A stretch of DNA of 64,000 nucleotides from positions 37,431 to 101,430 of the forward strand of contig PNLY01000009.1 of assembly GCA_013823325.1 (NCBI GenBank), written 5' to 3'. Position numbers and translations under genes: made by a program. Source of the stretch: Methylobacterium sp. (GTDB lineage Bacteria > Pseudomonadota > Alphaproteobacteria > Rhizobiales > Beijerinckiaceae). Under the pieces are notes generated by a model. That model ran no database searches. It had not been told where the DNA came from and saw nothing but the letters and a program-made list of their open reading frames with translations. Shown piece by piece: positions 9,232 to 17,962 of the stretch. The stretch's first letter is position 1. Each line of letters begins with the position of its first letter.

Positions 9232-9377
9232 CGTCATTCCGGGGCTTCGCGCAGCGAAGAGCCCGGAACCCAGAACCGATGCGCCTGTTCGGAAGGCGCG
9301 GGACCGGGTCATCCAATCCAGAACCGGCATCGGTTCTGGGTTCCGGGCTCAGGCCTTCGGCCTGCCCCGGAATGACG
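9232..9377. repeat. Palindromic element between adaptor and permease genes
   Basis: A long interrupted palindrome running from CGTCATTCCGGGGC to GCCCCGGAATGACG. Its inner arms are AGAACCGATGC / GCATCGGTTCT and GAGCCCGGAACCC / GGGTTCCGGGCTC. It sits inside an operon and could form stacked hairpins in the mRNA that make permease levels lower than adaptor levels. Confidence 0.8.
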
Positions 9378-9385
9378 GCGGAGCT

Positions 9386-10603
9386 TCAGCGCTGCGCGAG
9401 CTCGGTTTTGGGCTTCTTCAATTCGGAGCGCTCGGCCATCGGCACCTGCTCGGGCGCGACGGAGGCGCCCGGGCGGATGCGCTGCAGGCCGTTGACGACG
9501 ATCTGCTCGCCGGCCTCCAGCCCGCTGGTAACGATGCGCAGGCCCTCGGCCGAGGTGCCGAGGGTGACCTCGCGCCACTGCGCCTTGTGGTCCTTGCCGA
9601 CGACGAAGACGAACTTCTTGTTCTGGTCGGTGCCGACGGCGCGTTCGTTGATGACCAGCGCCGGTTCGGACTTGGCCTGGCCCATGCGCAGGCGCACGAA
9701 CTGGCCGGGCATCAGCGCACCGTCCTTGTTGTCGAAGATCGCCCGGACGCGAACCGTGCCGGTCGCGGCGTCGATGCCGTTGTCGACGAAGTTGAGATGG
9801 CCGGAGATCGGCGCGGCCTCGTTCGTCGCGGTGGTCATCTGCACTGGGATGCGCTTGAGGTCGCGCGGCTTGCCGGCCTCGGCCGGCAGCGTCGCCAGCG
9901 CCTTGAGCAGCGAGCCCTCATCGGCGTTGAAGCCGGCATAGACCGGATCGACCGAGACCAGCGTCGTCAGCAGCGGTGCATTGGCGCCGGCGGCGACGAG
10001 ATTGCCGACGGTGACTTCCAGCCGGCCGATGCGACCGCCGATCGGGGCGCGGATCTGGGTGTAGTCGAGGTTGAGCCTTGCCGACTGCAAAGCGGCGCGA
10101 GCGGCGCGCTCGTTAGCCTGCGCCTCGCGCAGGGCGTTGAGCCTGGCGTCGAGGTCGCGCTGCGAAACGTTCTGCGTCGACATCAGCTTCTGGCCGCGTT
10201 CATGCTCGCCCGCAGCGAGCGCGACGCGGGCCTCGGCGGCCAGCAACTGCGCCTGGGCACGCTCGAACTCGGCCTGGTAGGGCGCCTGGTCGATGCTGAC
10301 GAGCAGGTCGCCCTGCTTGACCAGCGCGCCCTGCGCGAAATGCACCTGCTCGACCACACCGGAGACGCGTGAGCGGATCTCGACGCGCTCGATCGCCTCG
10401 AGCCGGCCTGAGAATTCGGCCCAGCTGACCAGCTCGCGTTGCTCGACCGTGGCGACCGAGACCGGTGTCGCAGCCGGCGCAGCGGGAGCGGTGTCGCCCT
10501 GCGCCGTGTTCGAGCCGTGGACGGCGACGGCGAGCGCCGCGAGCGAGACGCCGGCAGCCAGAGTAACGCCCAACAGGGCATGACGGATCGTTCCCAGAAT
10601 CAT
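9386..10603 (-). CDS. RND efflux periplasmic adaptor subunit
   Basis: A 405-residue membrane-fusion protein. It has an N-terminal membrane anchor or signal (about residues 8-28), lipoyl half-motifs split by a hairpin (SRVSGVVEQVHFAQGALVKQ and TQIRAPIGGRIGRLEV), a coiled-coil alpha-hairpin at about 105-165, and a beta-barrel domain with PGQFVRLRMG. It links the RND permease to an outer-membrane channel. It is the second gene of the unit hydrolase-adaptor-permease, 51 bp after the hydrolase. This is the MexE/AcrA type, and a LysR regulator is divergent from the unit, as MexT is for MexEF. Confidence 0.95.
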   Translation of the reverse strand: MILGTIRHALLGVTLAAGVSLAALAVAVHGSNTAQGDTAPAAPAATPVSVATVEQRELVSWAEFSGRLEAIERVEIRSRVSGVVEQVHFAQGALVKQGDLLVSIDQAPYQAEFERAQAQLLAAEARVALAAGEHERGQKLMSTQNVSQRDLDARLNALREAQANERAARAALQSARLNLDYTQIRAPIGGRIGRLEVTVGNLVAAGANAPLLTTLVSVDPVYAGFNADEGSLLKALATLPAEAGKPRDLKRIPVQMTTATNEAAPISGHLNFVDNGIDAATGTVRVRAIFDNKDGALMPGQFVRLRMGQAKSEPALVINERAVGTDQNKKFVFVVGKDHKAQWREVTLGTSAEGLRIVTSGLEAGEQIVVNGLQRIRPGASVAPEQVPMAERSELKKPKTELAQR

Positions 10604-10654
10604 GGGTCTAGTCCTTCGTGGAGAGAGATCGAAAGAGCGGGGCGGCTGCCGGCG

Positions 10655-11491
10655 CTAGGACGGCGCAGTCGCGGTGAAGAACTCGCTGACGTGATGACAG
10701 GCCGCGCAAAGGCAGGTGCCGTCGCAGGGGCCTTCGGCGAAGGCGTCCGGCCAACGGCTCGGGCCGCCGACGACGCGGATGGTGGTGTCGACGCCGGCTG
10801 CCTTCAGCCGGTGGGCATAGTTGATGCTCTCGTCGCGCAAGAGGTCGTCCTCGGCGGTGACGATCAGCGCCGGGGCGAGCCCCGTGAGCCGGACGGCATT
10901 GACCGGGGCGGCGTAAGGATGGGCCGCCTTCTCGGGCGAGCCGAGATAGGCGTGCCAGCCATCGGCCCAGCGGCAGCCGACCGGACCGGCCTCGGCATTG
11001 CGGAAGGAATAGGTGCCGAGGCAGGAATCGAGCATCGGCGAGAACAGGATCTGGCCGGCGAGCGCCGGGCCATGCCGGTCGCGCACCATCATGGCAAGCG
11101 CCGCGGCGAGGTTGCCGCCGGCCTCCTCACCCGCCACATAGAGCGGCGCGGTCTTGCCGACCCAGCGCGCCTTGTCGCGGGCGATCTTCTCCAGCGCCGC
11201 ATAGGAGGCTTCGAGCGCCTGCGGAAATGGGTTGGCGGGAGCGAGCGGGTAAGGCAGCGAGATCACGATCGCGCCAGCCTCGGCCAGGGTGGTCGCGACG
11301 GCTTCGCCAGAGGCAAGTGAGCCGCTGTCGAAAGTGCCGCCATGGAGGTGGACGACGAGACCGGCCTCGTCCGGCACCGATGCCGGGGCGTAGAGCCGGC
11401 CAGCGAGCTTGTCGCGCCCGACCTGGACGCTCTGCTCGCGCCAGAAGACGGCGCGGCGATAGCGGCTTTCGGGGACGGACGGGGCGAGCAT
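10655..11491 (-). CDS. Alpha/beta hydrolase-fold protein, catalytic residues replaced
   Basis: A 278-residue protein resembling the hormone-sensitive-lipase/esterase family. The oxyanion motif HLHGGTFDSG is present. The nucleophile elbow reads VAGEEAGGNLA instead of GDSAGGNLA, so Ser is replaced by Glu123 (codon 11123-11125). The usual HGF histidine segment reads VVGGPSRWPDAF and lacks His, although TAEDDLLRDES still matches the acid region. The C-terminus is Cys-rich, CDGTCLCAACHH. No signal peptide is seen. It is probably not a classical esterase; a sensor, chaperone or altered-chemistry role is possible. It is the first gene of the efflux unit and divergent from lysR. Confidence 0.85.
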   Translation of the reverse strand: MLAPSVPESRYRRAVFWREQSVQVGRDKLAGRLYAPASVPDEAGLVVHLHGGTFDSGSLASGEAVATTLAEAGAIVISLPYPLAPANPFPQALEASYAALEKIARDKARWVGKTAPLYVAGEEAGGNLAAALAMMVRDRHGPALAGQILFSPMLDSCLGTYSFRNAEAGPVGCRWADGWHAYLGSPEKAAHPYAAPVNAVRLTGLAPALIVTAEDDLLRDESINYAHRLKAAGVDTTIRVVGGPSRWPDAFAEGPCDGTCLCAACHHVSEFFTATAPS

Positions 11492-11519
11492 GGCGACGGC
11501 GCCTGACGAATGTTGCGGT

Positions 11520-11540
11520 GCATCACGATTTAGGTGATGC
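11520..11540. promoter_or_regulatory. Inverted repeat, likely LysR operator
   Basis: A perfect inverted repeat with 7-bp arms and a 7-bp spacer (GCATCAC-N7-GTGATGC), 28 bp upstream of the hydrolase start in the hydrolase/lysR spacer. It contains ATC-N11-GAT, a layout close to that of LysR-family recognition sites. Confidence 0.6.
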
Positions 11541-11577
11541 CCTGCGCTTAATAAACCGCCGATCCGCTCCTACATTA

Positions 11578-11591
11578 TTTCCATATGGAAA
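11578..11591. promoter_or_regulatory. 14-bp perfect palindrome upstream of lysR
   Basis: TTTCCATATGGAAA, a perfect 14-bp palindrome in an AT-rich stretch 28 bp before the LysR start codon. It may be a second regulator site or overlap the lysR promoter; TACATTATT directly upstream is -10-like. Confidence 0.45.
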
Positions 11592-11619
11592 CAATCGACG
11601 GATCATCCGGAGCCTCGAT

Positions 11620-12600
11620 ATGGATCAGCTCAACGCCATGCGCGCCTTCGTACGCGTCGTCGAGGTCGGCACCTTCACCCGCGCGGCGGAGCTGCTCGAC
11701 CTGCCCAAGCCGACCGTGACCAAGCTGATCCAGCAGCTCGAAGGCCATCTGCACGCGCAATTGCTCAACCGCACGACGCGGCGCGTCACGGTGACGATGG
11801 ATGGCGCCGCCTATTACGAACGGGCGCTGCGGGTGCTCGGCGAGATCGACGAGCTCGATCAGAGCATGACCTCGTCGCAGGCCCGGCCGAGCGGACGCTT
11901 GCGCATCGATGTCAGCGTGCCGCTCGCCACCGACATCATCCTGCCGGCGCTGCCGAGCTTCCATGCGCGCTATCCGGATATCCAGATCGACATGGGCCTG
12001 TCCGATCGGCCAGCCGACCTGATCGGCGAGAATCTCGACCTCGCCGTCCGTGCCGGCGCGATCGACGACCAGAGCCTGATCGCCCGCCGCATCGGCGAGA
12101 TGATGCTAATCACCTGCGCCACACCCGGCTACCTTGCCAAGCACGGGACGCCGCAGCACCCGCGTGATCTGGAGGACGGCCATCTTGCAATCGGCTATCG
12201 CCGGGCTGGGACCAGCCGGATACTGCCGCTTACCTTCGCCAGCGCGAAGGAAACGATCGAGATCCAGGGCGACTATGTCGTCTCTCTGAACGAGGGCAGC
12301 GGCTATGTCGCAGCCGGGCTGGCGGGAATGGGCGTCATGCAAGTGCCGACCTTCATGGCGATGGCGCATATCGCCGCCGGGCGGCTCGTGCCGGTTCTGA
12401 CCGACTGGTGCACCAAGCCGAAGCCGCTGCACATCATCTACCCGCCGAACCGGCACCTCTCCAACAAGGTCCGCGTCTTCGTCGACTGGCTGGCCGAACT
12501 GTTCGCACGGAACGACCTGCTCCAGGGCAAGCCGCTTCTGCCCTGCCCCGGCGGTGTCGCCGCGGGAACGCCCATCCATCAGCCCGAGCAGGCCGCCTAG
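11620..12600 (+). CDS. LysR-family transcriptional regulator
   Basis: A 326-residue regulator. The N-terminal winged helix-turn-helix (MDQLNAMRAFVRVVEVGTF through LPKPTVTKLIQQLE) is typical of the large group with RTTRRVTVT after the helix. A LysR substrate-binding domain follows from about residue 90. The ATG at 11620 is the family start; the frame is open upstream but carries no LysR sequence. It is divergent from the hydrolase-adaptor-RND unit, the classic layout for its regulator, and palindromes lie in the shared 128-bp spacer. The inducer is unknown. The next amidase gene may be separately transcribed. Confidence 0.93.
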   Translation: MDQLNAMRAFVRVVEVGTFTRAAELLDLPKPTVTKLIQQLEGHLHAQLLNRTTRRVTVTMDGAAYYERALRVLGEIDELDQSMTSSQARPSGRLRIDVSVPLATDIILPALPSFHARYPDIQIDMGLSDRPADLIGENLDLAVRAGAIDDQSLIARRIGEMMLITCATPGYLAKHGTPQHPRDLEDGHLAIGYRRAGTSRILPLTFASAKETIEIQGDYVVSLNEGSGYVAAGLAGMGVMQVPTFMAMAHIAAGRLVPVLTDWCTKPKPLHIIYPPNRHLSNKVRVFVDWLAELFARNDLLQGKPLLPCPGGVAAGTPIHQPEQAA

Positions 12601-12707
12601 CCGCGCAAGGCCGGGATGACGGGCCGGCGGTTCCATCGCATCGCGAACTGGCCTAACTGGAGGCGCCGGCTTTTCGCCGTACGCCCTCCAGCAGCTAGGT
12701 CCGCCCG

Positions 12708-13994
12708 ATGTCCCGCAGCGTCCGCGACAAGCTCGAAGCCAATCTCGCCCGCATCGGCGACGGCGCACCGGTCTTCACCAAGCTCCTGCTCGATACGGCG
12801 CGGGCCGAGGCCGACGCCGCAGACCGCCGCCGCGAGTCCGGCCTGCAGCTGAGCGCGATCGACGGCACGATCGTCTCGGTCAAGGACCTGCTCGACGTAA
12901 AGGGCGTGACGACCTGGGCCGGCTCCAGCGCCCTGAAAGGCGCGCCTGCCGCGACACGGGACGCGCCCTCGGTAGCGCGTCTGCGCCGGGCCGGCGCGGT
13001 GATCATCGGCAAGACCAACATGACCGAGTTCGCCTTCTCCGGCATCGGCCTCAACGCCACCTTCGGCACGCCGGGCAGCGCCGTCGACAAGGCGCGCATC
13101 CCCGGCGGCTCCTCCTCCGGCGCGGCGGTCTCGGTGGCGGAAGGCTCGTCGGAACTGACGGTCGGCACCGACACCGGCGGCTCCTGCCGCATCCCCGCCG
13201 CCTTCAACGGCATCACCGGGATGAAGCCGACGCACAAGACCGTTCCTGACGAGGGCTGCTTCCCGCTGGCGCCGAGCCTCGATTCGATCGGCCCGCTGGC
13301 CAAGGACGTCGCCGGCTGCGCGCGCCTGCTCTCGGTGCTGGCCGACCGGCCTTTCGATCTTGTTGACGGAGTTTCGCCTGGCCGCATCCGGCTCGGCGTG
13401 GCGCGCGGCGGCTTCCTGGCCGAGGCCGATCCCTCCGTCGCCAGGGCCTATGAAGCGGCGATCGAGCGCGTGACACGGCTCGGTATCACAGTCGAGCCGG
13501 TCGATCTCGACGGGTTCTACAAGGAGATGCTGGCGGTCTGCCCGGTGCCGCTCGTCACGGTCGAAGCGGCGGCGGTGCATCGCGACCTCCTGGCCAGCAA
13601 GGCCGACGCCTATGATCGGCGCGTCGCAGCCCGCATCGCCATCGGCGTGCCCTGCAAGGCGGCCGACTACATCATCGCCATGGAGAAGCGCCGGGTGCTG
13701 ATCGCCAAGCTCAAAGCCCAGCTCGACGGGCTCGACGGCTTCCTGGCGCCTACCGTCCCGATCGAGGCGCCGACGATCGCCGCGATGGAGGCCGGCGACG
13801 AGGCCTTCTTCACCGCCAACCGGCTGATCCTGCGCAACCCGGCCTTCGGCAACCTGTTCGATTTGTGCTCGATCTCGCTGCCGATGCCGCTCGGCGACAA
13901 GCTCTCGGGCGGGCTGATGCTGAGCGCGGTCGCGGGACGGGACCTGCAATTGCTCAACATCGCCAAGCTGATCGAGCCGGCTGCGGCGGGCTGA
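12708..13994 (+). CDS. Amidase signature family enzyme
   Basis: A 428-residue amidase of the GatA/AS family. The Ser-cisSer-Lys triad is complete: Lys in TIVSVKDLLDV, cis-Ser in PGGSSSGAAVSVA, and the nucleophile in TDTGGSCRIPAAFNG. It should hydrolyse a carboxamide to acid and ammonia. No GatB or GatC gene is adjacent, and the protein is shorter than true GatA, so a catabolic amidase (or an AtzF/allophanate-hydrolase relative) is more likely than tRNA amidation. The start ATG 12708 follows a weak ribosome site. The gene is followed by a palindromic element shared with the convergent pyrC. Confidence 0.9.
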   Translation: MSRSVRDKLEANLARIGDGAPVFTKLLLDTARAEADAADRRRESGLQLSAIDGTIVSVKDLLDVKGVTTWAGSSALKGAPAATRDAPSVARLRRAGAVIIGKTNMTEFAFSGIGLNATFGTPGSAVDKARIPGGSSSGAAVSVAEGSSELTVGTDTGGSCRIPAAFNGITGMKPTHKTVPDEGCFPLAPSLDSIGPLAKDVAGCARLLSVLADRPFDLVDGVSPGRIRLGVARGGFLAEADPSVARAYEAAIERVTRLGITVEPVDLDGFYKEMLAVCPVPLVTVEAAAVHRDLLASKADAYDRRVAARIAIGVPCKAADYIIAMEKRRVLIAKLKAQLDGLDGFLAPTVPIEAPTIAAMEAGDEAFFTANRLILRNPAFGNLFDLCSISLPMPLGDKLSGGLMLSAVAGRDLQLLNIAKLIEPAAAG

Positions 13995-14016
13995 GCGGAC
14001 GACAGACACCTGCTAT

Positions 14017-14162
14017 CCCCTCTCCCCTTGCGGGAGAGGGCTAGGGTGAGGGGTCGCGCGACGCCCATCGCTGGCTTGGCGCCGAGTTTCCCGAAACGTT
14101 CAAGACCTGCGCAACCCCTCATCCGGCCCTTCGGGCCACCTTCTCCCGCAAGGGGAGAAGGG
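14017..14162. repeat. Palindromic element, CCCCTCTCCCCTTGCGGGAG type
   Basis: Two oppositely oriented arms, 14017-14053 and 14115-14162, share CTTGCGGGAGA / TCTCCCGCAAG and CCCTCA / TGAGGG blocks. This is a dispersed palindromic unit common in alphaproteobacterial genomes. It fills the space between convergent amidase and pyrC and probably acts as a bidirectional terminator. Confidence 0.75.
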
Positions 14163-14170
14163 AAGAAGCG

Positions 14171-15265
14171 TCAGCCCCTCACCTCACCGAGCGACCAGGG
14201 CAGCTCCTCGCCGCCGCGGAAGATGACGACGTCCTCCTCGCCGACCGCCACGGTCGGCGAGACCCGACAGGGGCGCTTCTCCAGGGTGATCGTGCCCTCG
14301 TTCAGCGGCAGGCCGTAAAAGCGCGCCCCGTTCTCCGAGGCGAAGGCCTCGAAATGCGGGAGAGCGCCCTCCTCGTCGAAGACCTGCACGTAAGTTTGCA
14401 AGGCGGTGGCGCCACCGAAGACGCCGGCCGAGCAGCATTCGGCCTGCTTGGCTGAGCGCAGATGCGGCGCGGTGTCGGTGCCGATGAAGAAGTTGCCGTC
14501 GCCGGAGGTGACCGCCTTGCGCAGAGCGAGACGATGGCGCTCGCGCTTGGCGACGGGCAGGCAGTAGAGATGCGGCCGGAGCCCGCCCTGGAAGATCGAG
14601 GTGCGGTTGAGGATCAGGTGGTGCGGCGTCACCGTAGCCGCTGCCCGGCCGGCATGGGCGCGCACCAGTTCGACGGTCTCGGCGGTGGTGACGTGCTCGA
14701 CCACGACCTTGAGGCCCTGATGCCGCTTGAGCAGCGGCAGCATCTCCGTCTCCATGAACACCGCCTCGCGGTCGAAGATGTCGACGGCCGGATCGGTGGC
14801 CTCGCCATGTACCAGGACCGGCATGCCGATCTTCTCCATCCGCTCCAGCACCGGGGCGAGCTTCGGAATATTGGTGACGCCGTGATGGGCATTGGTGGTG
14901 GCACCGGCCGGGTAGAGCTTGGCCGCGGCCCAGACGCCGTCGCGGAAACCGCGCTCGATCTCGTCCGGATTGGTCGTGTCGGTCAGATAACAGGTCATCA
15001 GCGGGGTGAAATCGTTGCCGTCGGGCCGCGCCGCGAGGATGCGCTCGCGATAGGCCGTGGCCGCGTCGACCGACGTCACCGGCGGCACCAGGTTCGGCAT
15101 GATGATGCCGCGCCTGAACTGCGCCGCGGTGAAGGGCAGCACCGCCTTCAGCATGGCGCCGTCGCGCAGATGCACGTGCCAATCGTCCGGACGGCGGATC
15201 GTCAGGGTCTCGAAGGTTCCGGCTGCCTTGGCTTGCGTGCTGCCGAAGAGTTCCGTGACGCTCAT
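14171..15265 (-). CDS. pyrC: Dihydroorotase, class II
   Basis: A 364-residue zinc enzyme of pyrimidine synthesis that interconverts carbamoyl-aspartate and dihydroorotate. The metal-binding HxH is in RPDDWHVHLRDG (His30, His32), the carboxylated lysine is in AKLYPAGATTN, later histidines are at VHGEA and VEHVTTA, and the catalytic Asp is in FIGTDTAPH. It lacks the ATCase-associated class I features. Start ATG 15265 was chosen because the upstream extension is proline/arginine-rich and not conserved-looking. It is divergent from pyrE, giving two successive pathway steps. Confidence 0.96.
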   Translation of the reverse strand: MSVTELFGSTQAKAAGTFETLTIRRPDDWHVHLRDGAMLKAVLPFTAAQFRRGIIMPNLVPPVTSVDAATAYRERILAARPDGNDFTPLMTCYLTDTTNPDEIERGFRDGVWAAAKLYPAGATTNAHHGVTNIPKLAPVLERMEKIGMPVLVHGEATDPAVDIFDREAVFMETEMLPLLKRHQGLKVVVEHVTTAETVELVRAHAGRAAATVTPHHLILNRTSIFQGGLRPHLYCLPVAKRERHRLALRKAVTSGDGNFFIGTDTAPHLRSAKQAECCSAGVFGGATALQTYVQVFDEEGALPHFEAFASENGARFYGLPLNEGTITLEKRPCRVSPTVAVGEEDVVIFRGGEELPWSLGEVRG

Positions 15266-15505
15266 GACCTGCCCCTGTGCTGACCTACCCGCCCGGCCGA
15301 ATCCACCGCGGGGCTGGCCTTTCCATAGCCGCCTTGCCCGGGCCGTGCGAGCCTCTCCATGCAATCATGCCGGGGACAGCGCATGGCGGGGATTGACCTT
15401 CACCGGCAACCTGTCGAGAAGGGGCCGTTTGCGAATTCGACACGAGCCGCGCCAACGCCTGCAAACGGCGAAGGCTGGCGCGCGCTGGCCCTGGAGACCA
15501 AGACC
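15266..15505. promoter_or_regulatory. pyrC/pyrE divergent promoter region
   Basis: A 240-bp spacer between divergent pyrimidine genes. I found no attenuator-like hairpin with a T-run and no clear operator. The pyrE ribosome site is CTGGAG upstream of ATG 15506. Confidence 0.4.
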
Positions 15506-16216
15506 ATGCCCAATCTCTACATGCCGGTCGACCGGGAGACCATCGCCCTTGAGGCGGCCAAGATGCTGCTCGAGATCAAGGCGGTCCACTTCTACAAGGA
15601 CAAGCCCTTCATCTTCACCTCCGGCTGGGCGAGCCCGGTCTATATCGACTGCCGCAAGATCATTTCCTTCCCGCGTTTGCGCTCCTCGCTGATCGACTTC
15701 GCCGCGACCACCATCGTGCGCGATATCGGCTATGAATCGATCGACATCGTCGCCGGTGGCGAGACAGCCGGCATTCCCTTCGCCGCCTGGATCTCCGATC
15801 GCCTGTCGCTGCCAATGCAATATGTCCGCAAGAAACCCAAGGGCTTCGGTCGCAATGCCCAGATCGAGGGCGAGGTCGTCGAGGGCGCACGCACGCTGCT
15901 GGTCGAGGACCTCGCCACGGATGGCGGCAGCAAGGTCAATTTCTGCAAGGCGCTGCGCGACGCAGGCGCCAAGGTCGATCACTGCTTCGTGCTGTTCTAC
16001 TACGACATCTTCCCGCAGGGGCGCGCAATGATGCAGGAGATCGGCGTCGGCCTGCATTACCTCACCACCTGGTGGGACGTGCTCAAGGTCGCCAAGGCGA
16101 GCGGGCATTTCGAGCCGAAGGTGCTGGACGAGGTCGAGAGCTTCCTGAACGAGCCGGCCAAATGGTCGGCCGCGCATGGCGGCATCTCGGACTTCAACCA
16201 AGCCAAGGGCGCCTGA
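15506..16216 (+). CDS. pyrE: Orotate phosphoribosyltransferase
   Basis: A 236-residue type I PRTase that makes OMP from orotate and PRPP. The PRPP-binding loop reads [14 protein letters not shown], a variant of the usual VEDVxTTGGS found in an alphaproteobacterial clade. The family start [17 protein letters not shown] and the flexible-loop region [17 protein letters not shown] are present. Upstream in-frame starts (15359, 15383) would add about 49 residues without homology, so ATG 15506 is preferred. It is divergent from pyrC and followed by a hairpin before the convergent binding-protein gene. Confidence 0.96.
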   Translation: MPNLYMPVDRETIALEAAKMLLEIKAVHFYKDKPFIFTSGWASPVYIDCRKIISFPRLRSSLIDFAATTIVRDIGYESIDIVAGGETAGIPFAAWISDRLSLPMQYVRKKPKGFGRNAQIEGEVVEGARTLLVEDLATDGGSKVNFCKALRDAGAKVDHCFVLFYYDIFPQGRAMMQEIGVGLHYLTTWWDVLKVAKASGHFEPKVLDEVESFLNEPAKWSAAHGGISDFNQAKGA

Positions 16217-16251
16217 GGACCAAGACCGGCTGAGGACGAAGACCGGCCGCG

Positions 16252-16272
16252 CCGGCCAACGGATTTGGCCGG
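16252..16272. terminator. Hairpin between convergent pyrE and binding-protein gene
   Basis: CCGGCCAA-N5-TTGGCCGG, a perfect 8-bp stem 35 bp after the pyrE stop and 22 bp from the stop of the opposing gene. No T-tract is present. It is probably a two-way terminator. Confidence 0.55.
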
Positions 16273-16293
16273 TCCGGCAGGCTCGGCGCGTGC

Positions 16294-17367
16294 TCAGCCA
16301 GCGCGCAGGATGCGAAAGCGATCGGGCGCCGCCAGGTCCCGGTCGACCACCTGGATCGGCGGCCAGGCCCATTGCCAGACCCCGATGCCCGGCACGCGCG
16401 AGAAGCCGATCCGCCCGCGCGTGCCTTCGACGGAAACATGGGGCCAGGCCTCGGCAAGGCGTGCCCGATCCGGGCCGTGAGACCGCAGCATGCCTGCGAG
16501 AACCGCGATCGTGTCATAGCCCTCGAAGGCGACGAACGACGGCGCCTGCGCAAGCTGCTGGCGCAGGGCCGCCTCGACTCGCAGACCGAGCGGCGGAAGC
16601 TGCTCCGGCAAATAGCGCAGGAACGGGATCGCGGCCCCGTCCTCGCCCAGCAACGCCAGCCATGCGGGCAGCTCCGGCGGCCCGGCCGGTGCGCCGATCA
16701 GGACGCCGCCAAGGCGCGGATCGCTGCGGACGGCCTTGACAATCGAGACCGCCGGCTCGGGATGGCCAACCAGGAGCAGCAGGGCCGTGGCGCCCTTGCC
16801 GGCGAGTTCGTCGCAGAGCGCGGCAGGCGTGAGCGAGTTCATCTCGAACTCCGTGACGCTCCCACCGCGTGGCGTGATGTAGTCCCGCAGGATGCGGGTC
16901 CCGGAGGCCCAATAGACACTGGGCACGGTCGCGACGGCGATGCGCTGGTGCCCTGCGCTCAGCAGGAAGTCAGCATAGAGCCGCCAGCCGCGCGATTGCG
17001 CCGGGGCGATCCGGGCAACCCAATCCGTCGGCAGTTCGGTGAGCGCATCGAGAACCGCCGAGGAGCAGAGGAACGGCAAGCGCAGGGCATCGGCCCTGGC
17101 GGCAGCGGCGCGGGCAACGACGCTGTGATATTCCCCGGTCAGCGCGACGACGCCCAGACCGGCCAGCTCGTCGACTGCGGCCACTGCCTTCTGCGGATCG
17201 GCAGCGGTGTCGCGTACGATCAGCTGGAGCGGCCTTCCGTCGATCCCGCCGGCCGCGTTGACGTCGGCGGCGGCGAGTTCGAGCCCTATGAGCAGATGCC
17301 GGCCGGCTTCGACCCAGCCGGGCGGCGACAGCGGAGCCAGGGCACCGATCCGGATGGGCGTCGTCAT
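16294..17367 (-). CDS. Periplasmic-binding-protein-fold protein (Leu/Ile/Val type) without signal peptide
   Basis: A 357-residue type I binding-protein fold: IRIGALAPLSPPGW, then LAAADVNAAGGIDGRPLQL, the usual start of the mature Leu/Ile/Val-binding family. The polypeptide begins directly with the first beta-strand. No signal peptide precedes it and no alternative start codon lies in the open frame upstream. It therefore looks cytoplasmic, like the amidase regulator AmiC, rather than an ABC importer subunit; no permease gene is nearby. An amidase gene lies 2.3 kb away, but no AmiR-type antiterminator is visible. Its upstream neighbour is a MarR gene on the same strand. Confidence 0.8.
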   Translation of the reverse strand: MTTPIRIGALAPLSPPGWVEAGRHLLIGLELAAADVNAAGGIDGRPLQLIVRDTAADPQKAVAAVDELAGLGVVALTGEYHSVVARAAAARADALRLPFLCSSAVLDALTELPTDWVARIAPAQSRGWRLYADFLLSAGHQRIAVATVPSVYWASGTRILRDYITPRGGSVTEFEMNSLTPAALCDELAGKGATALLLLVGHPEPAVSIVKAVRSDPRLGGVLIGAPAGPPELPAWLALLGEDGAAIPFLRYLPEQLPPLGLRVEAALRQQLAQAPSFVAFEGYDTIAVLAGMLRSHGPDRARLAEAWPHVSVEGTRGRIGFSRVPGIGVWQWAWPPIQVVDRDLAAPDRFRILRAG

Positions 17368-17484
17368 GCGTAGGGCATCTCCCAGCCAAGGTTTTGCTCG
17401 CCCTATGCTAGGGTCGCACAGGCAGACGTCAGTAGCGTAGGCGCAGCGCGCCCAAGAGTATCCCGCATGGGCCTCCGGCGGCGA

Positions 17485-17937
17485 TCAAGCCTCGTCCGGT
17501 TGCAGCATCCTCAGGATACGGGCGAGCTCGGTGAGATCGCCTTGCGCCAACCGGGTGAGCTCGGCCGGTGGGCGGTGATAGGCCGCCGTCAACTCCCGCA
17601 TGGTCGCCCTGCCCTTTTCCGTCGCCTGGACCAGCTTCACGCGCCGGTCGGCCGCCGAGGCGACGCGCTCGGCCAGGCCCGCCCGCTCCAGCCGGTCGAC
17701 CAGCCAGGTCGCGGTCGAGGGATCGCAGGCCCACTCCTTCGCCAGCGCGCCCATCGGCTTGTCGCCGGCGAGGAGCGAGGACAGCGCGCGGGCATCGTTC
17801 GGCGTCAGCCCCCGCTCCTGCTGGGCCAGGAGCCGCTCGGGCGCGGAGCGCATCAGGAAGCCGAACATCAGCCGCCATGCCTCGGCGGCCGCCTCGGCCG
17901 CCTCTTCGGGAGATGGCCTCGTCGCATCGCGTGTCAT
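17485..17937 (-). CDS. MarR-family transcriptional regulator
   Basis: A 150-residue winged-helix regulator. The recognition region is LAKEWACDPSTATWLVDRLE and the wing is RVASAADRRVKLVQATEKG, both standard for MarR. The ATG at 17937 was chosen over an upstream ATG at 17964 because the latter overlaps the operator palindrome. It is divergent from a FAD monooxygenase, and two AT-rich palindromes fill the spacer, so repression of both genes with relief by an aromatic ligand is the likely scheme. Confidence 0.92.
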   Translation of the reverse strand: MTRDATRPSPEEAAEAAAEAWRLMFGFLMRSAPERLLAQQERGLTPNDARALSSLLAGDKPMGALAKEWACDPSTATWLVDRLERAGLAERVASAADRRVKLVQATEKGRATMRELTAAYHRPPAELTRLAQGDLTELARILRMLQPDEA

Positions 17938-17962
17938 CGGCTCAGGACCTCGGTGTCTTGAC

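Noticed and set aside
6457-9375. A 972-codon open frame antisense to the RND permease
   Set aside because: It is rich in Arg, Asp and Gly with no recognisable domain and lies fully opposite a well-conserved gene; such frames are usual in GC-rich DNA.
10670-10720. CAACHH in the hydrolase-like protein as a c-type haem site
   Set aside because: It fits CxxCH by letter, but the protein has no export signal, so haem c attachment is unlikely; metal or no binding is more plausible.
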